From contig JAEMWC010000375.1 of the NCBI GenBank assembly GCA_016490735.1, positions 370,001 to 434,000 of the forward strand: a stretch of DNA of 64,000 nucleotides, in the 5' to 3' direction. The position numbers and the translations under genes were made by a program. The notes under the pieces were generated by a model that was not told the origin of the DNA, did no database searches, and saw only the letters and a program-made list of their open reading frames with translations. Positions 55,035 through 64,000 of this stretch are shown here, piece by piece. Each line of letters starts with the position of its first letter. Position 1 is the stretch's first letter. This stretch comes from Pachyseris speciosa (Eukaryota > Cnidaria > Anthozoa > Scleractinia > Pachyseridae).

Positions 55035-56130
55035 AAACAAATCATTTACAGGCATCATTTGGTACAAATTCTTTGAGCTGTTTAAAACCGGCCCAGTATA
55101 CATGTAGCACCCTTCAAAAGCTACTAATTTCACTGATATATAGCAGCCATCGTTGTTTTCAGGCCTAGGGACGTTGTTCTGTTGTTCCTGCAACTTTCCT
55201 CTTCCTCAGTTATGTAACGTGGCTGCTAAATCGCCCGCTTCACTCGCACGTGAAGAGAATTAGTGCATAACACTTGTACCAAAGATCCCCTCGTTAACAG
55301 TCAATCGAGGTGAATTGAAACAATTGATAGTTTTCAAGTACTTTCTACGGTAATGGAAAAAAATCATAGCTTTATACCGTCACGGGAATTCTGAAATCTC
55401 GCTGATGATGTTCAAAACTGAGATACAAATTTCAAAAACCACCAGTAGAAATTTAAAAAATACTGGTCACGCGTGACGTACATTGACTGTACAGGGAATG
55501 TGGGAAGAAAGTTCTTTGCATTCAAGATGAGAGTGGAATGGGGAAATGGTAATAAAAGTTATCCATGATAGAGGGTGGTCTTAGGTTCTAGTATGCTATG
55601 ATTAGAGGGATTGCTGAAATTAAAATAAAAAGTATCGTTACACAAATAAACTCATCAGTCCTCATCTGACGCATTTTATTGAAATGGTAAACATAATGAA
55701 AGTATTCAGTGACAATCAAGGTTCAGTTATAATACTGAGAATAAATTGTATTTAAAATCGATAACCGCTCGACTTTTATGCTTGATTTTTGTCCAATATC
55801 TACTTTAACTGATTGATACCATCAGAGGCAGTTTACATGCGCAGTTTACTTGTTAAATGACCACTTAAGATGTAGGCAAAGAGCAATAGCTCTCCAGCAA
55901 CGAGAAACTCCTCACATACGATTTGGTTCAAAGAAATGTCATATTATTGTTGAAATAATCACAATCAATATTACAAACAAATTGATTAGCTAAAATGAAA
56001 CGTGTTACTCCATTCTTAAATGAAAAACAGCAGCACGACAGTATTCAGCCGATAGTAAAGAGAAAACAAAAGATCTTTCAGTCCTTTAGATCAAACGTTC
56101 CCCAAATATGATCTTCTTTGAACTTTACCC
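55035..56130. other. Intergenic stretch, nothing recognised
   Basis: No gene or clear repeat boundary supported downstream of the receptor pseudogene. Confidence 0.4.
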
Positions 56131-56283
56131 ATAGAGGGTTTTCACATGACGTCACGGTCGCCATGTTGGAGGTACAAAGCAAAAGAATGATCTTCTTTCT
56201 AAAATACCTTTTACTGTTGTGTAAATAATTTTTATTGTTTTGTACCTCCAACATGGCCGCCGTGAAAACCGTACCCTGTATAG
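56131..56283. mobile_element. Palindromic MITE
   Basis: GGGTTTTCACATGACGTCA with CGCCATGTTGGAGGTAC on the left mirrors GTACCTCCAACATGG with CCGTGAAAACC on the right, around a loop of about 50 bases. Outer CTATA/TATAG phrases continue the symmetry. Confidence 0.7.
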
Positions 56284-57108
56284 TTTACTGGAAGAAAAAT
56301 TAATATTACTATGAATCAGTTACAATTAATATAAAGGAATTTCTGTTCTGGTCTTCTATCTGAAATCAGAGGAAAACAAAAGAAAATTCATACCTTTTGG
56401 ATGACATCGCCGTTGCAGTGCCTATTCTTTTTTGGCGGACCACACGTGGTATCTAATATATAGATTTAGCCAAGCCTAAAAGCGGAACTTTACGATTATA
56501 ATTTTTTGTACTGGTATTGAACAACTTCGTATGGCTTGCCTTGAGCCAATACTTTATGCTTAGAGCAGTCAACAAGAATTTACCGCAGTTCAAAACCTTA
56601 AAACATTAAAACATAACAAGAAAACAATACACGACGCGTATGTTTGTTCGAAAATAAATTTAAACAACCAAAAAACGATCAAGCATTTTCATCCAACATC
56701 AGGTTGGACGAGCATGCTTGACCATTTAGCCACATATCTAAACATTTTATTTTAATGGCTTCCATGTTTGATCGTGATAAATGAGATTTTTTATCAGAGG
56801 GGATAAATAAATTTATGCAACCTGGGCCGTGATTAGTTTCCCTGATGGAGTCACACCCGGGACTCGGATAAATTTAGATTTCAGCATTTGAGCATCGGGT
56901 TGCAGGCCTCTTTCCTAAAAGCTTCGGTTAAGGGCAGGTTTCTTTACTCGGGTATCTAGCGTAATACTTCTCTTACGGAGTGCCCTTCAGTTGGCAGGCG
57001 GCTGGAGAGAAGTCCAAGACGGTTTTCGCAAACATTCGTCAGAGATCAAGTTAATTAAGCTGTGTCTAGTAGTTTTAACAGCTGTTTAATTCTTCCTGCT
57101 TGAGTCAC

Positions 57109-57713
57109 ATGGCGGCGGCGAACGAGAAACCACGTGCGCTTGTGTTAGGGCATTCGTTTGTGCGAAGACTTAAGAATTCGCGGCTCAAAATCACTCAGAC
57201 GGACCATATGATCTGAACCTAGGATTGAGTAATGTATGCTCCATCATGTTTCACGGTATCAGGGGACGAACAGTAGATAAAATGATCAGAAACGATCTCG
57301 ATAAGATTCGCAGCGCCGCCCCCAACATTGTTGTCCTCGAGCTTGGTTCGAATGATTTATGTGACCAGGATAGTGACCCCGAAACAATCGCCCTTTCAAT
57401 AGTCGCACTAGCAGAGCTGTTACTTACAGAACTGAACTTACGATTTATAGCAATATGTGAAGTAACTGCTCGTCAAAAGGAGCCCTTCTTTGGGTATAAC
57501 GAGAGAGCTGCACTTCTGAATAGCCATCTGCGGGAGTCATTGCGCGTCATACCTGCAGCGAAGTGTTGGCAGCATCGTGGTTTGATTAATCCAACAAATA
57601 ATGCAGTCTACGCGCCCGACGGCATCCACCTGAACTACATAGGAAATAAGGCCCTTTACCGAAGTTATAGGGGAGCCATTTTATGGGCATTGTCCCAAGT
57701 CAAGAAATGTTAA
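57109..57713 (+). pseudogene. SGNH (GDSL-like) hydrolase ORF of the retroelement
   Basis: ATG at 57109 opens MAAANEKPRALVLGHSFVRR, which contains the block I Ser (GHS). One base appears missing near 57175; the frame resumes as LGLSNVCSIMFHGIRGR. Then come VVLELGSNDLCDQ (block III, Asn) and YAPDGIHLNYIGNKALYRS (block V, DxxH), ending at 57713. All four SGNH-family landmarks (Ser, Gly, Asn, His) are visible. SGNH/esterase-type ORFs are known accessories of some Ngaro-like elements and of CR1 LINEs; their role in retrotransposition is not settled. Apart from the frameshift it is well preserved. Confidence 0.82.
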
Positions 57714-58455
57714 GCTAAATTTTCTGATGTTATATTCCCTCATTGTTGAGCTCTGGACATTTCAGTTATTGAGCTATATTAATTTCACCAGTGGTACTGA
57801 GCACCCTGTGTTTTGATACAGTTATTACAATAGTTATAATACTAATTGTTTACAACCCAGTAATTATTAGCTGCAGCCCCAGCTTTGTTAAGGGTGGCTG
57901 TTTTTTTCACCACTCATTTGTTTTGTAAGGACACACCATTGGCTTTGGTCAGCATTGGTCATGATACTTACTTCGGCGGGAGCAGTAAAAGGGTTCGCAC
58001 AGAACAGGGGTTTTTGTTGTCCAGGCTTGTAAATTTACCGAACTTAAAAGTACAGCTACATTTGGTTGTGTCGTAATTTTAAGAACACGATACAAGGGTC
58101 AATGTTATATTTTGGAAACTTGCAGGACTCATGTAACAGGTCATAATAAGATTTAAATTTCTAAGCTCAAAGTGCATCGACCCTGAATACTGCTCTGTGC
58201 AATTCATGCACCGGATGTGCTGTTGCATCATTTGTATGCCTATAACAACATTGTGGTGTTATAGTAAAGTTCGCAACATTTTGTTGCAGTGTAAAGCTAT
58301 TTTAATCAGTGGTCCTTGCTGTCAACATTCTGGTCCAGGGGCTTTAGTTTATGTTAGTCTTTTCCTCATGGGTGCTCAGTTCACCATTGTTTCCAGCAGC
58401 ACTCAGTATAATAATTTTGAATAATAATTCCCCAAAGTTTAATTTACTTGCTAGA
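57714..58455. other. Internal non-coding region of the retroelement
   Basis: About 740 bases between the SGNH ORF and the gag ATG at 58456. No conserved coding remnant is visible. It may hold an internal promoter or splice signals; nothing decisive is seen. Confidence 0.4.
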
Positions 58456-59486
58456 ATGCCACCCAGGAGGACACAAGGCTACGTTGAGAGAGTTGCAAAG
58501 AGACGTCGGGTTGTGGGCCACAACACTGCAGCTCCAGACCAGCCGGGGCACCCACACCCGTCCCTACTACAACCAGTTCATTCAGGGTCTCCAGAATCCA
58601 CCCAGGGGACACCAGCGCCAACGCAGTTCGCATTATCCCAGGAGATGCTATCAACCCTGACCAGTACGATTGCAACAGCAGTAACTCGTGCCTTGCATGA
58701 GGTTGTCCAGGTTCCTCCATTCATACCACCGGCAATCCCAGCGATACCGTTTATACCGGATCCCACTGTTGGGGCTAGTGCAACTGTTAATGGAGGTTCA
58801 GAACTAGCAGAAACCCACCCCTCTCTTAGCAACACCGATCAAACTGTGCAACAAACCGTGGACTCGGCAATACAGCAAGTAACTGGTTCTTTGTTTCTCT
58901 GTGAAGTAGTCCCACCACAAAGTAAGAACACTTTTTTATCCTCAGCTGTCCCATCAACACACAGAGTACCGGATAAGGTGAAAAAGCAAATATGGGCCAA
59001 TGAGTACGTAGACTTTGCAATCCTGTTAAATAATAACCTTACTCAGTCAGATGAACATTACACGTTCAGGGTGGAAAAAGGAGAAGGCGGGAAACCAGCT
59101 TTAACACAAGGCAGGCGGTGCAATCCATAGACCAGTGGGTATCAGCCTTTCAGGTTTTTGTTGCCATTTATTCAGAGAAAGAAAATTGGAAGTTCTATGA
59201 CGAGAAATTTCGTAGTATAAGGCAGACCCAAGGGGCACCATGGGACCAGATTCACGCTGAGTTGTGGTTGAGGTCTCATTCCTTTCGTGCCAAACTTAGT
59301 CCCCAGGCTGGGAAAAGTAAACAAACAGGGCAACGCATTCCAAAGGGGTTTTGTTGGAAATTCCATAAGGGAGTCACATGCTCCGGGTGTTCCTTCAAAC
59401 ACCAATGTTTCCAGTGCGGTAACAACCACCCAATTTCCAAATGTCAGCAATCTTATACCAAACAACCAGCAGGGAATTGGGACTAA
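58456..59486 (+). pseudogene. Gag-like ORF of the Ngaro-like element
   Basis: ATG at 58456 starts MPPRRTQGYVERVAKRRRVV, a basic N terminus, followed by a Pro/Ser/Thr-rich region, then VPDKVKKQIWANEYVDFAIL and a frameshift near 59110. The next frame (59118-59486) gives SIDQWVSAFQVFVAIYSE, WDQIHAELWLRSHSFR, and a zinc-knuckle-like cluster FCWKFHKGVTCSGCSFKHQC with CGNNHPISKC, typical of DIRS/Ngaro gag-like proteins. The end overlaps the pol frame. Confidence 0.8.
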
Positions 59487-61113
59487 ACCAACTGGTTCCA
59501 ACTATGCAACTTTCAACTGCAGTCCTAGCAACCGAAGCACTCCCAACCCCGGTCAAGGCTAAGAGCCTAGAAGTGTACTTAACTGGTTATCAGGAGGCTT
59601 CTCGTCAGCATTTATTAGCTGGCTTTTTACATGGTTTTCGTTTGCGTTTTCAAAGGCCTCAAGAGGGCTCATGTTCCAACAATCTTGTTCCAGCGTCTGA
59701 GCACGCCGACATTGTTGATCAGAAGTTAGCTAAAGAAATACAAGCCAGTCGGATAATCGGACCATTTGAAAGGCCCCCATTACATAATCTCAAAGTGTCT
59801 CCTTTGGGAGTTATTCCCAAAAAAGTGCAAGGTGAATACAGAATGATTCACCACCTGTCATTCCCCTTTGGTGGTTCAGTTAATGACTTTATTCCCCCAG
59901 AATTCTGCTCAGTACAATATGCTACAGTTGATGATGCCGTTCACATTCTTAAACGTTTAGGTAGAGGTTGTGCTCTGGCTAAGACTGACGTTCGGAGTGC
60001 TTTTCGCATAATCCCTGTTCACCCCTTTCGATTACCAGCTGCTGGGGATGCAATGGAGGGGGAAATATTATGTCGATCGCTGCCTACCAATGGGATGCGC
60101 CAGTTCATGAAAGACCTTTGAAGCCCTCAGCACTGCAATGGAGTGGGTAGCACGAAACAAATTAGTGATGCCTAATATAATACATATTTTAGATGATTTT
60201 CTTATTTTGGAAAATCCCACGAGGCATGGGCTGTTAGTCTTCAACGGTTTTTACATTTCTGTGAAGATATTGGCGTCCCCATGGCCCCCGAAAAAACGAA
60301 GGGTCCTAATCAGGTATTGACATTTGCAGGTATTTGGATTGTTTAAATCTCGAGGCCAGGCTTCCGATGGAAAAATTTGACAAAATCTTGAGGGCAATCC
60401 GCAATATGCTTCCCAGAAAAAGAGTTCAACTGACAGAGCTCCAATCGCTTGTAGGTCTCTTAAATTTCGCTTGTTCAGTCATTACCCCTGGCAGAGTTTT
60501 TATTCGGCGACTGATAAACCTCACCATCGGTGTCAGACGTGCACACCACAGTATACGTCTAACCAGGGAAACTAAAAAGGATTTAAGAATCTGGGAAACC
60601 TTCCTAGCCTCTTTCAATGGGCAGTCCTTTTTCTTAGAGGAAGCCTGGTCTACCTCCTATAACTTAAAGTTTTACACATATGCTGCACAATCTAGTGGGT
60701 ACGGCATCCTCTTTGGCAAGCACTGGGCTTATGGTACATGGCCCGATGCATGGAAAGCAAATATTTGCTTTCTGGAGTTTTTTCCTATTGTCGTCGGTCT
60801 CAGTACATGGTGTTGTGAATTGCGAAACAAGAGGGTACTCTTTATGACTGATAACGAGAGCGTAGTTCACATCATCCATAAGCAAACCGCGAAAGGCACT
60901 AAGATGTTTGGGTTATTGCGCACAATGGTTCTTGTTTGCCTAAGGAACGATATTTTCTTTAGGGCACGCCATATTTCAGGAGTTAAGAATGTGCTAGCTG
61001 ATAGTTTGTCTCGTTTACAGGTCGACAAATTTCACACATTGTCCCGGGGTATGGATCCAACACCAACCCCGCTGCCAGCACACCTTCTACCAGAGAACTG
61101 GGTAATAGGCTAG
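59441..61113 (+). pseudogene. Reverse transcriptase and RNase H of the Ngaro-like element
   Basis: RT: ASRIIGPFERPPLHNLKVSP, GVIPKKVQGEYRMIHHLS, CALAKTDVRSAFRIIPVHP (motif A Asp), a frameshift near 60020, a second near 60115, then NIIHILDDFLIL (the catalytic pair is LDD). A further frameshift lies near 60280. RNase H: FYTYAAQSSGYG, where Tyr stands in the place normally occupied by the first catalytic Asp; LEFFPIVVGL (Glu); and FMTDNESVVHII (Asp). At least three frameshifts and the loss of an active-site Asp make it inactive as it stands. Confidence 0.85.
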
Positions 61114-61121
61114 CCCAGTTA

Positions 61122-62033
61122 TTGGAAGCGAGTTTGAGTGCCACTTCATTAAATACGTATCGTCGTCCATGGCAGATTCTGCGGCAATTTAAAAGGGATA
61201 AGCTTAAGCTCCAAACCCCTCTATTTCCAATTTCAACTCATACGTTGGCCCTGTTTATTGCCTTTCTAGCTGAACAAAAATATGCAGCCTCTACAGTTGC
61301 AAGCTACATATCAGCACTTAGTTATCCTCATAGATTAGCCTCTTTGTTTGACCCAACTAAGTCCGAAATGATTCAGCTTGCTCTCCGGGGCTATAGTAAA
61401 CTTAACCCTTCTGCCGATTCTCGGTTACCCATGACATTGCACATACTTGAAGATATTATTTGAGCATGTGAACACACAAAATCCTCATTATATAGTAGGA
61501 AATTAATTCGGGCCATGTATGCTATTGCTTTCTTCGCTACCCTAAGAGTTGGTGAAATTACCTCTCGAGTTCATCAACCCCGTCAAAATATAATTGCCAT
61601 TAGTCAAATGGTATTTTTGAAAACCCGAGAGGGTACTGTCAGTGAGATCAAGCTAACACTCAGGAATTACAAGCATAGTGACACTTCAAATCCAGTAGAT
61701 ATTTTCATATACCGAGAGAAGCCCATTTGCCCAGTTTCTCTCCTGTTAGAGTTTCTAAGTTTGCGGGGACAGTCTCCGGGACCTCTTTTCTGCTGGCCAG
61801 ATGCCTCTCCAATATCTCGATCTTGCTTTGTGGCTGCTTTAACAGAAGACCTTCAATTTTGCAATTTGAATGTTGCTCAGTATAAGACGCACAGTTTTAG
61901 AATTGGAGCTGCTTCTTGAGCCGAAGCTAAGGGTATGTCTGACACACAGATTAGAAACTTTGGGCGCTGGAAATCTAATGCTTTTCTACGTTATATACGC
62001 CCTTCCACAATGGGGATTATTTCGACAGTCCCA
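61122..62033 (+). pseudogene. Tyrosine recombinase of the Ngaro-like element
   Basis: The N-terminal SAM-like domain contains SLNTYRRPWQILRQFK and STVASYISALSYPHRLAS. A TGA interrupts at 61461. The catalytic domain has AFFATLRVGEITS (Arg), HSFRIGAAS (HxxR), a TGA at 61918, then SDTQIRNFGRWKSNAFLRYI (Trp and Tyr). R-HxxR-W-Y is complete apart from the two stops. This enzyme would insert the circular cDNA, in place of a DDE integrase. Confidence 0.85.
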
Positions 62034-62109
62034 ACTTAACCTAGTACCATATGCTCATGCTTGCAAGTCAAAACATTTGTCTACATAGCATTATTCCTTA
62101 AGGAGAGCG

Positions 62110-62770
62110 CAGATCTTTTGTGCAGAGGTCAAGTGTATCTGCATTGTGTGTATCTTACTGTAACCAACAGTACTAGATATATTATATATGTAGAGTTGCC
62201 TGAATGGACCAGTTGTGCAGGGGCCAACTGTTTCCTGAAAGGTGCAACTTTTGTTTGAATGGTCTTATTGTACAATTTCTTGATCTAACCATGTGTGCAG
62301 GGGCCACTTGGTCCATCCAGAGCTTGTTGCGCAGGGGCTAACAGTGCAACATACATTTGATTGGTGTTAAGTTATATAGCTGCCTGATTGGGAACTCTTG
62401 TGCAGGGGCCAATCGTTTCCTAAAAGGTACAACAAACCTTGAGACTAACGTTGATATTTAGCATGTCGGAAGGCAGGTTACCAATTTGTGCATCAAACCT
62501 AGCGTGCTGGGTCAACTTGGTTTATTACCTTAAGACAGTTTCAGTTACTAGAGGATAGTTCCTGCAGAGCTTTTGTCCTGTTATATAGTTGCCTCATCGG
62601 GAACATTTGTGCAGGGGCCAATTGTTGTCCTAAACGTTACAACTGACTTTGAACATAACTTAAGTATTTTATGCCATAGTTTACAAGTTAAAAGTTGTAG
62701 ATCAAACCATGTGTGCGGGGGCCACTTGGTTAGATGCAATAATCATGTTTCAGTTGTTATTGGTTAGGTA
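62110..62770 (+). repeat. Degenerate tandem repeats around TGTGCAGGGGCCAA
   Basis: Seven copies of a TGTGCAGGGGCCA(A/C)-like motif lie at about 62119, 62214, 62292, 62326, 62399, 62608 and 62710. Several sit in longer units starting TTGCCT(G/C)A(A/T)(T/C)(G)GG and ending TTTCCT(A/G)AAA(G)GGT(A/G)CAAC. They lie between the recombinase ORF and B1. Function unknown. Confidence 0.75.
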
Positions 62771-62833
62771 TTGTTTGGGCACGGTGCATTGCTTTGGCTT
62801 TGGGTGGGGCGGCCCTGTCACGTTCAGGGCTTT

Positions 62834-63487
62834 GGCGTGTTTGCCGTCACCTTTGCTGGGAAAAGGTACTCATTTCCAGATCTTTTGTATTTTTAGATTA
62901 TCTTAAAATAAACGGCCACTTAACTTAGTGGCCAAATCATGGCAAAGATTTGTGTCAGTTTAGTTCTCTTCCCAGCAAACCGAGCTTAGCCTTTGCAATG
63001 CACATTGTGAAATACAGTCCATAGTGACGGAGCAGGGGGCATAAATGAGATTTATTACCAGAGGGGATAAATACATTGATGCAACCTGGGCCGTGATTAG
63101 TTTCCCGGATGGAGTCACATCCGGGACTCGGATAAATTTAGATTTAAGCATTTGAGCATCGGGTTGCAGGCCTCTTTCCTAGAAGCTTCGGTGAAGGGCA
63201 AGTTTCTTCCCACCCACATTGCCCCTCCCATTTTTGGAGCATTATCGGTGGTACATTATACCAGACGTAGTGTCACGTAAGGCGTGTTTGCCCCCACCTT
63301 TGCTGGGAAAAGGTACTCATTTCCAGTTCTTTTGTATTTTTAGATTATCTTACAATAAACGGCCACTTAAATTAGTGGCCAAATCGTGGCAAAGATTTGT
63401 GTCAGTTTAGTTCTCTTCCCAGCAAACCGAGCTTAGCTTTAGCAATGCAAATTGTGAAATAAAATCCATAGTGACGGAGCAGGGGGC
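62834..63487 (+). repeat. B1 - A2 - B2 repeats with internal hairpins
   Basis: In both B copies TTTGCTGGGAA near the start is inverted as TTCCCAGCAAA near the end, and GGCCACT...AGTGGCC (62914-62933 in B1) forms a perfect short hairpin next to an AATAAA. The AATAAA could serve as the element's polyadenylation signal. Confidence 0.75.
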
Positions 63488-64000
63488 ATAAAAAATTTCC
63501 ATCCAACATTTCGCGTTACGAAAAAATGTTTGATTATTTAGCCACCCCAACCAACAAATCATGCACTAAGGGTAAAAATCAGCCAGTGAACCAAACAAGG
63601 TCTAAATTTCAGCGATATTACGCAAAAAATCATTCTGCGGACTCACTCTGTCTGGTGTTTGGCCAAACATTTGTCTGTGCGTTTAGCCACCCAACGTTAT
63701 GTTTGACAAACACAATGTTGGATGAAAATGTTTGATCGTTTAGCCGGGGTTTTAATCGTTTTTAACGAGGACCCATTGCCATTACGTGTTATTAAGATAA
63801 CGGCAAACGTTTCTTAACGCTGTTTAGGCACAGACATCGAAAAACAGTCAGCCAAGCGGAGTAAAACACTGGTTCGTTTGCAACGCAAAACAACAAAACA
63901 AACGAGCAAACAATTCAAACAATTCTTTGCGTACAAAACAAGTAGAGATGGTTATTTATGTCTAGTCCAAAGAAAAATACAAGTTTCATTCCTGAACAAA

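Larger units (their letters stand above)
56777..63491 (+). mobile_element. Ngaro-like tyrosine-recombinase retrotransposon with split direct repeats
   Basis: Structure A1 - ORFs - B1 - A2 - B2. A1 (56781-56944) and A2 (63045-63208) are 164 bases each; B1 (62834-63040) and B2 (63281-63487) are 207 bases each. ATAA occurs at the left edge (56777-56780), at the B1/A2 junction (63041-63044) and at the right edge (63488-63491), as expected if ATAA is the recombination core. No target-site duplication. Order of coding parts: SGNH hydrolase, gag, RT/RNase H, tyrosine recombinase, and I see no methyltransferase-like domain. Split repeats and domain order fit the Ngaro/PAT branch of DIRS-like elements. 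All ORFs are broken. Confidence 0.88.
56455..64000. repeat. Unclassified repeat, copy 2, split by an Ngaro-like element
   Basis: 56455-56776 and 63492-64000 are the two halves of an inverted copy of the repeat at 12225-13062. Joining the flanks across the insertion gives the same local length as copy 1, so no host bases were lost or duplicated. The copy runs off the window at 64000. Confidence 0.75.

Noticed and set aside
62110..62770. CRISPR-like array
   Set aside because: The motifs are degenerate, unevenly spaced, lie in a eukaryotic retroelement, and no cas-like gene is present.

Overview
The window looks like a gene-poor, repeat-rich stretch of an animal nuclear genome, most likely an anthozoan cnidarian such as a stony coral. 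This rests on single-exon class A GPCRs of a lineage-expanded type and on the mix of mobile elements (Penelope-like, CR1/L2-like LINEs, Ngaro-like tyrosine-recombinase retroelement, BEL/Pao, tRNA-derived SINEs, TTAA-flanked and palindromic MITEs). The species is inference. No bacterial or phage operon structure, CRISPR array, rRNA or intact tRNA gene is visible.

The only host genes I can support belong to one rhodopsin-like GPCR family. Two copies are intact 301-residue single-exon genes on the + strand (34894-35799, 49302-50207). A third on the - strand (6120-7088) keeps a full seven-helix frame but has AGG where its relatives have ATG. Five more are relics: 8845-9130 (-), 13930-14112 (+), 18864-19691 (+), 40996-42561 (+, split by a LINE) and 54409-55034 (+). 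Recognisable 5' flank accompanies most + strand copies and also occurs alone (4740-5640, 14720-15420, 28140-28860), so the locus appears to have grown by duplicating a cassette of flank plus receptor, followed by decay and insertions.

Layout. 1-4.7 kb: mariner-type MITE, palindromic MITEs with a nested TTAA element. 4.7-9.2 kb: cassette flank, start-less receptor, LINE fragment, receptor fragment. 9.8-13.4 kb: short-motif repeats, tRNA-like SINE, Penelope inverted terminal repeat, unclassified repeat (copy 1), palindromic MITE. 13.9-19.7 kb: receptor relics with a decayed LINE and a MITE. 20.9-25.5 kb: LINE tail holding a Penelope-like insertion, then a reverse-transcriptase element with a possible nuclease end, then a SINE. 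25.9-31.5 kb: TTAA element, SINE, MITEs, LINE fragment. 31.7-36.3 kb: receptor cassette whose 5' flank is interrupted by a BEL/Pao element with both LTRs. 36.4-47.8 kb: several LINE fragments, one pair head to head, a tyrosine-recombinase fragment and MITEs. 48.3-55.0 kb: intact receptor cassette and a decayed one. 56.5-64.0 kb: a 6.7-kb Ngaro-like element (SGNH-hydrolase ORF, gag, RT/RNase H, tyrosine recombinase) with split direct repeats, inserted inside copy 2 of the unclassified repeat.

Nearly all mobile-element reading frames carry stops, frameshifts or deletions, so they read as fossils. The intact receptors are the likely functional content; their ligand cannot be read from the sequence.
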